A stretch of DNA of 64,000 nucleotides from Hyphomicrobiales bacterium (lineage in GTDB: Bacteria; Pseudomonadota; Alphaproteobacteria; Rhizobiales; Beijerinckiaceae): contig RXIY01000022.1 of NCBI GenBank assembly GCA_003963405.1, positions 1 to 64,000 of the forward strand, given 5' to 3'. Numbering within the stretch: the first letter of the stretch is position 1; each line of letters opens with the position of its first letter. A model generated the notes under the pieces. That model was not told the origin of the DNA. It searched no databases and worked only from the letters and a program-made list of their open reading frames with translations. Below, in pieces: positions 40,311 through 54,868 of the stretch. Made by a program: the position numbers and the translations under genes.

Positions 40311-42031
40311 TGACCGCACATGATCCAAGCCTCGCCCGGCCGAATGCGCCGGTGACGACCTATCGCTACGACGATTTCGACGCCGCCTTCGTGCGCGAGC
40401 GCGTCGCCGAATTTCGCGAACAGGTGAGACGGCGCCTCGACGGCAAGCTGACCGAGGACGAGTTCCGGCCCTTCCGTCTGATGAACGGCCTCTATCTGCA
40501 GCTCCACGCCTATATGCTGCGCGTCGCCATCCCCTATGGCACGCTGACCGCGCGGCAGATGCGCCGCCTCGCCGACATCGCCGACAAATACGACCGCGGC
40601 TACGGTCATTTCACGACGCGCCAGAATCTCCAGTACAACTGGCCGAAGCTCGTCGACACGCCCGACATTCTCGAGGCGTTGGCCGAGGTCGAGATGCACG
40701 CCATCCAGACCTCCGGCAATTGCATCCGCAACGTCACGGCCGATCACTTCGCCGGCGTCGCGCCGGACGAGATCGAGGACCCGCGCGCCACGGCCGAATT
40801 CCTGCGCCAGTGGTCGAGCGCGCATCCGGAATTTTCCTTCCTGCCGCGCAAGTTCAAGATCGCCGTCACCGGCGCCGCGCATGACCGCGCGGCGATCATG
40901 GTGCACGACATCGGCCTCGCGATCGTGAAGAATGACGCGGGCGAGATCGGCTACAGGGTCGTCGTCGGCGGCGGCCTCGGCCGCACGCCTTTCGTCGGAA
41001 AGGTCATTTCCGACTTCGTGCCGCGCGCCGAGCTCCTCGCCTATCTCGAGGCGATCATGCGCGTCTACAACCGCTTCGGCCGGCGCGACAACAAATACAA
41101 GGCGCGCATCAAGATCCTCGTTCACGAGAAGGGGATCGACGAAGTGCGCGCCGCCGTCGCGGCGGAATACGCGGCGATGGACCGCTCGGTCTTCTCCTAT
41201 GATCCGGCGGAATTCGAGCGCATCGCGGCCTTTTTCGCGCCGCCGCCCTATGAGGCGCTGCCGGCCGAGTCGCAGAAGCTGCGGGCCGCTCGCGTCGAGC
41301 ATCCGGCCTTCGGCAATTTCGTCGAGGTGAATGTCGCGCCTCACAAGACGCCGGGCTACGCCATCGTCACCGTGTCCCTGAAGCCCATCGGCGGCATTCC
41401 CGGCGACGCCACCTCGGCGCAGATGCGCCTTCTCGCGGAGGCGAGCGAGCGTTTCGGCTTCGGCGAATTGCGCATCTCCCACGAGCAGAACGTCATCCTG
41501 CCGCATGTGAAGCAGGACGACCTCTTCGATCTCTGGCGGATGCTCGACGCCGCCGGCCTCGCCACCGCAAACGCCGGGCTCGTTTCCGACATCATCTCCT
41601 GCCCCGGCCTCGATTACTGCTCGCTGGCGACGGCGCGCTCGATTCCGGTCGCCCAGGCGATCTCGAAGCGGTTCTCCGATCTCTCGCGCCAGCGCCGCAT
41701 CGGCAAGCTCGGGATCAAGATTTCGGGCTGCATCAACGCCTGCGGCCATCATCACGTTGCGGCCATCGGCGTTCTCGGCCTCGAAAAGAAAGGCCAGGAA
41801 TCCTATCAGATCACGCTCGGCGGCGATCCGACCTTCTCCGCCTCGATCGGCGAGATTCTCGGCCCCGGCGTCACGGCCGAGCAGGTGCCGGACGTGATCG
41901 AACATCTCGTCGATTTCTATCTGGCGGAGCGCCGGGAAGGCGAGGCCTTTATCGAAACCTGGCGGCGCGTGGGCCATGCGCGCTTCAAGGACGTTCTGCG
42001 TCGGGAGGGCGAAGATGGCGCTGATATCTGA
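40307..42031 (+). CDS. cysI: Ferredoxin-type assimilatory nitrite/sulfite reductase
   Basis: Cytosolic siroheme/4Fe-4S enzyme of 574 aa that reduces sulfite to sulfide with six electrons. The two duplicated ferredoxin-like and siroheme domains are present, with YGHFTTRQNLQYNWPKL in the first half. The cluster/siroheme cysteines occur in IISCPGLDYCSLA and ISGCINACGHHH. The context (APS reductase, ATP sulfurylase) favours sulfite over nitrite. It lies between DUF2849 and DUF934 with overlapping ends. No cysG or siroheme synthase gene is nearby, and no CysJ flavoprotein either. Confidence 0.93.
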   Translation: MMTAHDPSLARPNAPVTTYRYDDFDAAFVRERVAEFREQVRRRLDGKLTEDEFRPFRLMNGLYLQLHAYMLRVAIPYGTLTARQMRRLADIADKYDRGYGHFTTRQNLQYNWPKLVDTPDILEALAEVEMHAIQTSGNCIRNVTADHFAGVAPDEIEDPRATAEFLRQWSSAHPEFSFLPRKFKIAVTGAAHDRAAIMVHDIGLAIVKNDAGEIGYRVVVGGGLGRTPFVGKVISDFVPRAELLAYLEAIMRVYNRFGRRDNKYKARIKILVHEKGIDEVRAAVAAEYAAMDRSVFSYDPAEFERIAAFFAPPPYEALPAESQKLRAARVEHPAFGNFVEVNVAPHKTPGYAIVTVSLKPIGGIPGDATSAQMRLLAEASERFGFGELRISHEQNVILPHVKQDDLFDLWRMLDAAGLATANAGLVSDIISCPGLDYCSLATARSIPVAQAISKRFSDLSRQRRIGKLGIKISGCINACGHHHVAAIGVLGLEKKGQESYQITLGGDPTFSASIGEILGPGVTAEQVPDVIEHLVDFYLAERREGEAFIETWRRVGHARFKDVLRREGEDGADI

Positions 42032-42521
42032 CGGCCGCTTCGTCGAGGACGGCTGGCGCCGGCTCGCCGAGGAAGAGGCGCTGCCCAAGACCGGCAAGGT
42101 CATCGTGTCGCTTTCGCGCCTTCCGCATGCGCTGGAGGTCCACGGACCGGGCGTCGATCTCGGCGTCATCGTCCCGAACACGACCGAACCCGCGGCGCTG
42201 GCGGAGGCGCTGCCCAAGCTCGGCCTCGTCTCCATCGTTTTCCCGGCCTTCGCCGACGGGCGCGGCTTTTCGCTCGCGCGTCTCATTCGTCGCGCGGGCT
42301 TTACGGGCGAATTGCGCGCCAGCGGTCGTCTGCTGGCGGACCAATACGCCCATGCGCTGGGCTGCGGCTTCGACACGGTCGAGATCCCCGACGACATCGA
42401 AGAGCGGCAGGATGAATCGCAATGGCGCGCGGCGCGCGACGCCCATGCGCGGACCTATCAGCGCGGCTATGTCGCGCAAGGCTCGATCCTCGACGCGCGG
42501 CGAAAGGCGCTCGCGCGATGA
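42015..42521 (+). CDS. DUF934 protein of the sulfite reductase operon
   Basis: 168-aa uncharacterised protein typical of this operon. Family strings [31 protein letters not shown] and FPAFADGRGFSLARLIR, plus LRASGRLLADQYAHALGCGF, are clear. ATG 42015 has GGGAGG upstream and overlaps the 3' end of the sulfite reductase gene by 17 bp. Its stop overlaps the cysH start. Proposed roles concern sulfite reductase maturation or activity; not established. Confidence 0.88.
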   Translation: MALISDGRFVEDGWRRLAEEEALPKTGKVIVSLSRLPHALEVHGPGVDLGVIVPNTTEPAALAEALPKLGLVSIVFPAFADGRGFSLARLIRRAGFTGELRASGRLLADQYAHALGCGFDTVEIPDDIEERQDESQWRAARDAHARTYQRGYVAQGSILDARRKALAR

Positions 42522-43276
42522 CGGCTTCGATCCCGGAAATTCTCGCGCCGCGCCTCGCGCCGCTCGATCTCGATCACCGGCTCCAGCTGGTGCGCGAACT
42601 CATCCCCGGCCGCATCGTCTTCACGACGAGCTTCGGCATAGAGGATCAGTTCATCACCCATTCGATCTTCACCCAGGGGCTCGACATCGACGTCGTGACG
42701 ATCGACACGGGGCGGCTCTTTCCCGAGACCTATACGCTCTGGGAGGAGACGGAGGCGCGTTACGCGCGCCGCATCCGCGCGGTCTATCCGCAGGCCGAGC
42801 CGCTCGAGAAACTCGTCGAAGCGCAGGGCGTGAACGGTTTCTATAAATCCGTCGAGGCGCGCAAGGCCTGCTGCCATGTGCGCAAGGTCGAGCCGCTCGG
42901 GCGGCTTCTGCATGGCGTCTCCGGCTGGATCACGGGCCTGCGCGCCGATCAGTCGGCCGCGCGCGCCGACGTTCAGATGGTCGCTTTCGACGCCGCTTAC
43001 AGGACGATCAAGATCAACCCGGTTCTCGATTACACGCGCGACGCCATCGCGGCCGCGACGGAAGAGTTTTCCATCCCCGTGAACGCCCTTCACGGACAAG
43101 GCTTCCTGTCCATCGGCTGCGCGCCCTGCACGCGGGCGATCGAGCCCGGCGAGGATGAACGCGCCGGCCGCTGGTGGTGGGAGCAGGACGACAAGAAGGA
43201 ATGCGGCCTGCATGTCGGCGAGGACGGCGTCCTGCGCCGCGGGCCGTCGCAGAAGTCGCCGGAGGCGTTCCAATGA
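42518..43276 (+). CDS. cysH: Phosphoadenylyl/adenylyl-sulfate reductase (APS-type)
   Basis: Thioredoxin-dependent enzyme of 252 aa that releases sulfite from activated sulfate. Cys118/Cys119 (KACCHVRK) and Cys201/Cys204 (GCAPCTR) form the 4Fe-4S site that marks APS-reducing enzymes, and the catalytic Cys229 lies in KKECGLH. The PP-loop region reads [10 protein letters not shown]. With no CysC (APS kinase) in the operon, direct reduction of APS is the consistent reading. The start and end overlap DUF934 and cysD by ATGA. Confidence 0.93.
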   Translation: MTASIPEILAPRLAPLDLDHRLQLVRELIPGRIVFTTSFGIEDQFITHSIFTQGLDIDVVTIDTGRLFPETYTLWEETEARYARRIRAVYPQAEPLEKLVEAQGVNGFYKSVEARKACCHVRKVEPLGRLLHGVSGWITGLRADQSAARADVQMVAFDAAYRTIKINPVLDYTRDAIAAATEEFSIPVNALHGQGFLSIGCAPCTRAIEPGEDERAGRWWWEQDDKKECGLHVGEDGVLRRGPSQKSPEAFQ

Positions 43277-44190
43277 CGGCTATGCCCACGCGGTCCCTCG
43301 GCCATCTCGACCGGCTCGAGGCGGAGAGCATTCACATCATGCGCGAGGCCGTCGCCGAATGCGAGCGGCCGGTGATGCTGTTCTCGATTGGCAAGGATTC
43401 CATGGCGATGCTGCATGTCGCCATGAAGGCCTTCTATCCCTCGAAGCCGCCCTTCCCGTTGATGCACGTCAACACGACGTGGAAGTTTCGCGAGATGATC
43501 GAGTTTCGCGACCGCATCGTGAAGGACTGGGGCCTGGAGCTCATCGAATACATCAATCCCAAGGGGATCGAGATGGGCATCGGGCCGTTCAGCCACGGCT
43601 CCAAGCTCCATACCGAGATCATGAAGACGGAGGCGCTCAAACAGGCGCTCGACAAGTATAAATTCGACGCGGCCTTCGGCGGCGCGCGCCGCGACGAAGA
43701 GAAGTCGCGCGCCAAGGAGCGCGTGCTCTCCTTCCGCACCGCGCAGCACCGCTGGGACCCGAAGAACCAGCGCCCGGAATTCTGGCGCCTCTACAATACG
43801 CGCAAGGCGCCGGGGGAGAGCCTGCGCATCTTCCCCATGTCCAATTGGACCGAAGCGGACATCTGGGATTACATCGCGCGCGAGAACATCCCCGTCGTGC
43901 CGCTCTATTTCGCCAAGGAGCGGCCGGTCGTGCGCCGCAGCGGCACGCTGATCATGGTCGACGACGACCGCATGAAGCTCGAGCCCGGCGAGGTCGTCGA
44001 GCACAAGATGGTGCGCTTCCGCACGCTCGGCTGCTATCCGCTGACCGGCGGCATCGAGAGCGAGGCGGCGACGCTCGACGAGATCATCACGGAAATGCGC
44101 GAGAGCCGCTCTTCCGAGCGGCAGGGCCGCCTGATCGACCACGACGGGTCGAGCTCCATGGAACAGAAGAAGCAGGAAGGGTATTTCTGA
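43273..44190 (+). CDS. cysD: Sulfate adenylyltransferase subunit 2
   Basis: 305-aa ATP sulfurylase catalytic subunit forming APS from sulfate and ATP together with CysN. The PP-loop appears as [12 protein letters not shown], and [17 protein letters not shown] and [16 protein letters not shown] are family signatures. Its ATG overlaps the cysH stop (ATGA). cysN begins one base after its stop codon. Confidence 0.95.
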   Translation: MTAMPTRSLGHLDRLEAESIHIMREAVAECERPVMLFSIGKDSMAMLHVAMKAFYPSKPPFPLMHVNTTWKFREMIEFRDRIVKDWGLELIEYINPKGIEMGIGPFSHGSKLHTEIMKTEALKQALDKYKFDAAFGGARRDEEKSRAKERVLSFRTAQHRWDPKNQRPEFWRLYNTRKAPGESLRIFPMSNWTEADIWDYIARENIPVVPLYFAKERPVVRRSGTLIMVDDDRMKLEPGEVVEHKMVRFRTLGCYPLTGGIESEAATLDEIITEMRESRSSERQGRLIDHDGSSSMEQKKQEGYF

Positions 44191-44191
44191 C

Positions 44192-45823
44192 ATGCAGGGC
44201 GTCGAGCTCATCGAAGGGGCCGCCCGGACGGCGGCCGCGCGCGTCCCCGCCGACAAGCCGCTCCTGCGCTTCATCACCTGCGGCTCGGTCGACGACGGCA
44301 AGTCGACGCTGATCGGCCGCCTGCTCTATGACGCCGATCTCGCGCCCGACGATCTGATCGCAGCGCTCGAATCGGATTCGAGGAAGCACGGCACGCAGGG
44401 CGACGATCTCGACTTCGCGCTGCTCGTCGACGGCCTCGCCGCCGAGCGCGAGCAGGGCATCACCATCGACGTCGCCTATCGCTATTTCGCGACCGACAAG
44501 CGCAAGTTCATCGTCGCCGACACGCCCGGTCACGAGCAATATACGCGCAACATGGCCGTCGGCGCCTCGACGGCCGATCTCGCCATTCTGCTCGTCGACG
44601 CGCGCAAGGGCATTCTGCCGCAGACGCGCCGGCACAGCGTCATCACCTCCATGTTCGGCGTGCGCCATGTCGTCGTCGCCGTCAACAAGATGGACCTCGT
44701 CGGCTACAGCGAGGAGACCTTTCGCAAGATCGAGGCGGATTTCCGCGACTTCGCGAAACATCTGCGCTTTTCCTCCATCTATGTGCTGCCGCTCGTCGCC
44801 AAGGACGGCGACAATCTCGTGCATGGCGCGAAGACCATGCCCTGGCACGACGGCCCGCCGCTCCTGACCTATCTCGAAGGCGTCGCGGTCGAGGATGCGA
44901 TGCGCATCGCGCCCTTCCGTATGCCGGTGCAATGGGTCAACCGCCCCAATCTCGATTTCCGCGGGTTCTCGGGCTTCATCAGCGGCGGCAACATCCGCCC
45001 CGGCGACATTGTCCGCATCTTGCCCTCGGGGCGCGACACGCGCATTTCCCGCGTCGTGACCTATGACGGCGATCTCGACAGCGCGGTGTCCGGCCAGTCG
45101 GTGACGCTGACCCTGACCGAGGAAATCGACTGCTCGCGCGGGGACATGCTGAGTTCGCCCGTGTCGCCCGCGAAAGTCGGCGACAGGCTGGAGGCGAAGC
45201 TTCTGTGGCTCGTGCGCGAGCCCCTCGCCATCGGCAAGAGCTATCTCCTCAAGATCGGGGCGAAGACCACACCGGCGAACGTCGCCGCCGTCGATGCGCG
45301 CATCGAGATCGAAACGGGACTCGCGGCGCCGATCCCCGCGGGCGAGACGCTCGCCTTCAACGAAATCGGCGAGGCGAGCCTCTCGCTCGAAACGATGGTC
45401 GCCTGCGATCCTTACGTCGAGAATCGCGAGACCGGCGGCTTCATCCTCATCGACCGCATCACCAATGAGACGGTCGCCGTCGGCATGGTGAAGACAGTCG
45501 CCGCCTCGACGCGCCGCGCCGAGACGCCGCTCGCCGATCTGAGCTACGCCTCCATGGAGGGCGTCGAGATCGAGCGCGAGAGCTATCGCCCCTCGCCCAG
45601 GCGCAGCCTGGCCAAGGCGGCCACCTGGCTCCTGCCGGCGAGCGTCTCGACCTTCTTCGTCGCCTACGCGTTTCTCGAAGACGCGAGCCGCGCCGTCGAA
45701 ATCGCCGGCATTGAGGCCGGGATCATGTTCCTACTCTATTACCTCCACGAGCGCCTCTGGACGCGCGTCGCCTTCGGCCTCGAAAGCGACAAGCCGCCGC
45801 CGGCGAACGATCCGTCGATCTGA
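44192..45823 (+). CDS. cysN: Sulfate adenylyltransferase subunit 1 fused to a DUF2061 membrane domain
   Basis: 543-aa GTPase subunit that drives APS synthesis. G1 GSVDDGKST, G3 DTPGHEQYTRN and G4 NKMDL are intact, followed by two elongation-factor-like barrels to about residue 445. The C terminus does not carry an APS kinase (CysC) domain. Instead residues 470-530 match DUF2061: SLAKAATWLLPASVSTFFVA, a second hydrophobic stretch and the motif LLYYLHERLWTRVAFG. This would tether ATP sulfurylase to the inner membrane. It is the last gene of the operon. Confidence 0.93.
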   Translation: MQGVELIEGAARTAAARVPADKPLLRFITCGSVDDGKSTLIGRLLYDADLAPDDLIAALESDSRKHGTQGDDLDFALLVDGLAAEREQGITIDVAYRYFATDKRKFIVADTPGHEQYTRNMAVGASTADLAILLVDARKGILPQTRRHSVITSMFGVRHVVVAVNKMDLVGYSEETFRKIEADFRDFAKHLRFSSIYVLPLVAKDGDNLVHGAKTMPWHDGPPLLTYLEGVAVEDAMRIAPFRMPVQWVNRPNLDFRGFSGFISGGNIRPGDIVRILPSGRDTRISRVVTYDGDLDSAVSGQSVTLTLTEEIDCSRGDMLSSPVSPAKVGDRLEAKLLWLVREPLAIGKSYLLKIGAKTTPANVAAVDARIEIETGLAAPIPAGETLAFNEIGEASLSLETMVACDPYVENRETGGFILIDRITNETVAVGMVKTVAASTRRAETPLADLSYASMEGVEIERESYRPSPRRSLAKAATWLLPASVSTFFVAYAFLEDASRAVEIAGIEAGIMFLLYYLHERLWTRVAFGLESDKPPPANDPSI

Positions 45824-45893
45824 GGCGGGGCCTCATTCGCCACGCCTCGCGGGAGAGGGCGGCCCTCGCGTCAGCGAGGGTCACAATCACTCT

Positions 45894-45927
45894 ATGCGCC
45901 TCGTCCCATTCAATGCGCCTCGTCCCA
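45894..45927. repeat. 15-bp direct repeat at the polA 3' end
   Basis: ATGCGCCTCGTCCCA occurs at 45894-45908 and again at 45913-45927, a 19-bp period. The second copy encodes the final WDEAH residues of PolA on the minus strand; the first lies just past the stop codon. It looks like a small tandem duplication. Confidence 0.75.
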
Positions 45928-48903
45928 ATTGTGCGCGGCGCGGGCGTCGACCTTGAGCGGCACTGTCAGCTCGACGGCGGGGAGGGCGGCCTGCTCCATC
46001 ACGCGGCGCGCGAGCGCGATCGTCGCCTCGGCTTCCGCCTTCGGCGCCTCGAACACCAGTTCGTCGTGCACCTGCAACAGCATTTGCGCGGACAGGCCGG
46101 CGCCGGCCAGCGCTGCGTCCATGCGCGTCATGGCGCGGCGGATGATGTCGGCGGCGGCGCCCTGGATCGGCGCATTGATCGCCGCGCGCTCGTAGAAGGC
46201 GCGATCGGACGGATTCGCCGAGGCCATGCGCGGAAAATGCAGGGCGCGGCCGAAGATCGTCGTCACGCACATCTTCTCGCGCACGGTCTTCTTCGTCGCC
46301 TCCATATAGTCGCGGATGCCGGGAAAACGCTCGAAATAGCGCTTGATATAGGCGCCCGCCTCCTCGCGCGGGATGGAAAGCTGATTGGCGAGGCCGAAGG
46401 CCGAAATGCCGTAGATGATGCCGAAATTGATCGCCTTGGCGCGGCGGCGCACCTCGGGGGCCATGCCCTCGACCGGCACGCCGAACATTTCGGAGGCCGT
46501 GAGGGCGTGAATGTCGACGCCGTCGGCGAACGCCTTTCTCAGTTGCGGAATGTCGGCGATATGCGCGAGCAGGCGCAATTCGATCTGTGAATAATCGGCG
46601 CTGATCAGCACATGGCCGGGGGCGGCGACGAAGGCCTTGCGAATCTTGCGGCCCGCCTCGTTGCGCACCGGAATGTTCTGCAGATTGGGCTCCGACGAGG
46701 AGAGCCGCCCCGTCGTCGTCGCGGCGAGCGAATAGCAGGTATGGACGCGGCCGGTCTCGTTGTTCACGAAACCGGGCAGGGCGTCGGCATAGGTGCTCTT
46801 GAGCTTGGCGAGCTGCCGCCAGTCGAGAATGCGGCGGGCGAAGGCGTTGCCCTCATTGGCGAGGTCTTCCAGCACGCTCGCCGAGGTGGACCAGGCGCCG
46901 GTCGCGGTCTTCTTGGCGCCCGGCAGGCCCATCTTGCCGAAGAGAATGTCGCCCAGCTGCTTGGGCGAGCCGAGATTGAACGTCTCGCCGGCGAGTTCGA
47001 AGATATCGGCCTCGAGCCGGGCCATGTCCTGCGCGAAATCGCCCGAGAGGCGCGAGAGCATGTGGCGGTCGATGGTGATCCCGCGCCGCTCCATGCGGGC
47101 GAGCGTTTCGACCATGGGCCGCTCCAGCGTCTCATAGACGGCGGCCTTGTGTTCGGCGGCGAGGCGCGGCTTCAGGGCGCGCCACAGCCGCAGCGACACG
47201 TCGGCGTCCTCGGCGGCGTATTCCGTCGCCCGGTCGAGCGGCACGCGGGCGAAACCCTTGAAGTTGCGCCCCGTGCCGGCGACTTCGCCGAAAGTGATGT
47301 TCTGATGGCCGAGATGTTTTTGCGCCAGCTCGTCGAGGCCGTGATTGTTGCGGCCCGTATCGAGCGCGTAAGAGATCAGCATCGTGTCTTCGATCGGCGC
47401 GACGCCGACCCCGTAGCGCGCGAGCACGAGCAGATCATATTTCATGTTGTGCGCGACTTTCAGCGTCGCGTCGTCCTCGAAGAGGGGTTTGAGTTTTTCG
47501 AGGGCGGTCTCCAGTGGAATCTGGCCGTCGACCAGCTCGGCGCCGCCAAAGAGATCGCCATCTCCCGCCTCGCGATGCTGCAAGGGAATGTAGCAGGCGC
47601 GGCCGGGCTCCAGCGCCAGCGAGACGCCGACGAGCTCGCAGCTCATGGGGTCGAGCGAGGTCGTCTCGGTGTCGAGCGCGACGACGCCGGCGGCGAAGGC
47701 GTCCGATATCCATTGATCGAGCCGCTCGCCCGACAGGACCGTCTCGTAGGTCGAGCGGTCGATGGTCGCGGCGAGGGCCTGCGCCTTTCGTTCCGCGGCG
47801 AGCGTCGAGGGGGCGAAGGCTTTGGCGCTTGCCGGGGCGGACGGTTCGGCGGCTTTCGGCGCGGGGCGCGGGGCGCCGGCGGCCTGGCCGTTACGCGCGC
47901 GCCAGCCTGCTTCGCCGACGAACTCCGCGTCGGGCTCCACCTCGTGAACGTCGACGCCGTAAAGCTCGCCGACGCGGCGGGTGATCGTCGTGAACTCCAT
48001 CGCCTGAAGGAAGGCGACGAGCTTTCTGGCGTCCGGCTGATGCAGGCCGAGATCGTCGATCGCGGTTTCCAGCGGAACGTCGCGCACGAGTTCGACGAGC
48101 CGTTTCGACAGGCGAATGAGCGCCACCGCCTGCGGGTCGGTCAAAGCCTCGCGGCGCTTGGGCTGCTTGATGGCGTGGGCCTTTTCCAGCAGCGCGTCGA
48201 GATCGCCATATTCGTTGATGAGCTGGGCGGCCGTCTTGACGCCGATGCCCTTGGCGCCTGGCACATTGTCGGTCGAATCGCCCGCGAGCGCCTGCACGTC
48301 GACGACCCTGCCGGGCGGCACGCCGAAATAATCGACGACCTCGGCCTCGGTGATGAGCCTTTCTTCGCGTGCGCCCTTGGCGCCGGCCGTCCCGGAGGCG
48401 GGGTCGTACATGGTGACGCCGGGGCCGACGAGCTGCATGAGGTCCTTGTCGGCGGAGACGATGAGGACATCCGCGCCTTTCTTGCGCGCCTGATCGGCAT
48501 AGGTCGCGATCAGATCGTCGGCCTCGTAGATATCCTGCTCGATGGGCGTGAGGCCGAAGGCGCGCACGGCCGCGCGCATCAGGGGAAACTGCGGGACGAG
48601 ATCTTCCGGCGGTTCGGTCCGATGCGCCTTGTATTCGGGATAGATCTCCTTGCGGAAGGAGTTCTCGCTCTTGTCGAAGATGATGGCGAGATGGGTGGGC
48701 GTCACCCCCGCCGCGCCCTCGCGCACGAATTGCAGGAGCTTGGTGCAGAAGAGCCGCACCGCGCCGGTCGGCAGACGGTCCGAGCGGTAATTATATTTCG
48801 CGTCCTGCCGGATAGACTGGAAATAGGCGCGAAAGACGAAAGACGAGCCGTCGACGAGGAAGACGTGGCTGCCGGGGCCGACAGGTTTGTGCGTGAGGGT
48901 CAT
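45910..48903 (-). CDS. polA: DNA polymerase I
   Basis: Repair and Okazaki-fragment polymerase of 997 aa with all three domains. The N-terminal 5'-3' exonuclease (about 1-300) has LIVSADKDLMQLV and AGDSTDNVPGAKGIG. The 3'-5' proofreading domain keeps its acidic motif (VALDTETTSLDP). Polymerase motifs A (ISADYSQIELRLLAH), B (RRRAKAINFGIIYGIS) and C (LQVHDELVFEAP) are complete. ATG 48903 gives the full N terminus. It is transcribed in the same direction as valS, separated by a repeat-rich spacer. Confidence 0.97.
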   Translation of the reverse strand: MTLTHKPVGPGSHVFLVDGSSFVFRAYFQSIRQDAKYNYRSDRLPTGAVRLFCTKLLQFVREGAAGVTPTHLAIIFDKSENSFRKEIYPEYKAHRTEPPEDLVPQFPLMRAAVRAFGLTPIEQDIYEADDLIATYADQARKKGADVLIVSADKDLMQLVGPGVTMYDPASGTAGAKGAREERLITEAEVVDYFGVPPGRVVDVQALAGDSTDNVPGAKGIGVKTAAQLINEYGDLDALLEKAHAIKQPKRREALTDPQAVALIRLSKRLVELVRDVPLETAIDDLGLHQPDARKLVAFLQAMEFTTITRRVGELYGVDVHEVEPDAEFVGEAGWRARNGQAAGAPRPAPKAAEPSAPASAKAFAPSTLAAERKAQALAATIDRSTYETVLSGERLDQWISDAFAAGVVALDTETTSLDPMSCELVGVSLALEPGRACYIPLQHREAGDGDLFGGAELVDGQIPLETALEKLKPLFEDDATLKVAHNMKYDLLVLARYGVGVAPIEDTMLISYALDTGRNNHGLDELAQKHLGHQNITFGEVAGTGRNFKGFARVPLDRATEYAAEDADVSLRLWRALKPRLAAEHKAAVYETLERPMVETLARMERRGITIDRHMLSRLSGDFAQDMARLEADIFELAGETFNLGSPKQLGDILFGKMGLPGAKKTATGAWSTSASVLEDLANEGNAFARRILDWRQLAKLKSTYADALPGFVNNETGRVHTCYSLAATTTGRLSSSEPNLQNIPVRNEAGRKIRKAFVAAPGHVLISADYSQIELRLLAHIADIPQLRKAFADGVDIHALTASEMFGVPVEGMAPEVRRRAKAINFGIIYGISAFGLANQLSIPREEAGAYIKRYFERFPGIRDYMEATKKTVREKMCVTTIFGRALHFPRMASANPSDRAFYERAAINAPIQGAAADIIRRAMTRMDAALAGAGLSAQMLLQVHDELVFEAPKAEAEATIALARRVMEQAALPAVELTVPLKVDARAAHNWDEAH

Positions 48904-48961
48904 GGCCTATTGTAGCCTCCCGTCTTTTCGGCGTCTCCCCTTGCTTTGCTTGCCTTCCGTC

Positions 48962-49141
48962 ATGGCCGGGCTTGTCCCGGCCATCCATGCCGGGAAGGCG
49001 CGCGTGCCTTTCAGCCTCACGCGCCGCGTCGCGTGGATGCCCGGCGCAAGGCCGGGCAAGACGGGCGGAGAGAGCGCTGTCTCATGGGTCGGGCGCCGGT
49101 CCTGCCACGCGCGCCGTCATGGCCGGGCTTGTCCCGGCCAT
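48962..49141. repeat. Cluster of palindromic units in the polA-valS spacer (copies 2 and 3)
   Basis: Two copies of the palindrome ATGGCCGGG-CTTGT-CCCGGCCAT (48962-48984 and 49119-49141) flank a third, shorter palindrome TGCCCGGC-GCAAG-GCCGGGCA (49038-49058). The composite of head and tail units resembles a BIME/REP cluster. There is no gene in this 252-bp spacer. Confidence 0.7.
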
Positions 49142-49155
49142 GACGGCGACCGGCC

Positions 49156-51873
<2,718 letters not shown>

Positions 51874-51902
51874 GGGTGAAGCCGGGTGTCTGTTACAAAA
51901 AT

Positions 51903-52021
51903 CCCTCCCCTTTACGGGGAGGGTGGCCCGGCGAAGCCGGGTCGGGTGGGGAATGTCGCAATAGACTGAGCCGGACCCCACCCGGCTCGCTGCGCTCGCC
52001 ACCCTCCCCGTAAGGGAAGGG
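51903..52021. repeat. Inverted-repeat element between valS and eno
   Basis: A 24-bp arm at 51903-51926 (containing TTTACGGGGAGGGTGG) is matched by a near-perfect reverse complement at 51999-52021. Secondary CCCGGCGAAGCCGGG-type and CCCACCCGG-type strings lie inside. The C-rich arms and overall size resemble the element at 31521-31680. It fills the spacer upstream of valS and downstream of eno. Confidence 0.65.
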
Positions 52022-52052
52022 AGAGAGCGGCCTGATCGGTTTTCGCAACCGA

Positions 52053-54386
<2,334 letters not shown>

Positions 54387-54401
54387 TTATCTCTAGCCCT
54401 C

Positions 54402-54863
54402 ATGACCAAAATCCATGAAGGCGCGTCGCTTCTCGGCGCGCAGACGAAGCTTCCCGCCTCGCCGGACGAGGCGGAGCTCGACCTCGTGCCCAATCCGCAC
54501 AAGGGCGTCGCCTATCTCGTGCGATTCACCGCGCCCGAGTTCACCTCGCTCTGCCCTGTGACGGGTCAGCCCGACTTCGCGCATATCGTCATCGACTACG
54601 TCCCCGGCGAATGGCTCGTCGAATCGAAGGCGCTGAAGCTCTATCTCGGAAGTTTCCGCAATCACGGCGCCTTTCACGAGGACTGCACGCTGCGCATCGC
54701 GCGCGACCTCGTGGCGGCGATGAAGCCTCAATGGCTGCGCATCGGCGGCTATTGGTATCCGCGCGGCGGCATTCCGATCGACGTGTTCTGGCAGACCGGC
54801 CCGGCGCCCGAGGGCCTGTGGCTGCCCGATCAGGGCGTGCCGTCCTATCGCGGCCGGGGGTAA
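54402..54863 (+). CDS. queF: NADPH-dependent 7-cyano-7-deazaguanine reductase QueF
   Basis: Tunnel-fold enzyme of 153 aa (short, unimodular type I) that reduces preQ0 to preQ1 in queuosine synthesis. The catalytic Cys51 is in LCPVTGQPD, with Asp58 following. The QueF motif ESKALKLY (74-81) binds NADPH, and FHEDC follows. queC, an earlier step of the same pathway, lies 3 kb downstream, separated by unrelated genes. Confidence 0.95.
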   Translation: MTKIHEGASLLGAQTKLPASPDEAELDLVPNPHKGVAYLVRFTAPEFTSLCPVTGQPDFAHIVIDYVPGEWLVESKALKLYLGSFRNHGAFHEDCTLRIARDLVAAMKPQWLRIGGYWYPRGGIPIDVFWQTGPAPEGLWLPDQGVPSYRGRG

Positions 54864-54868
54864 GGCCG

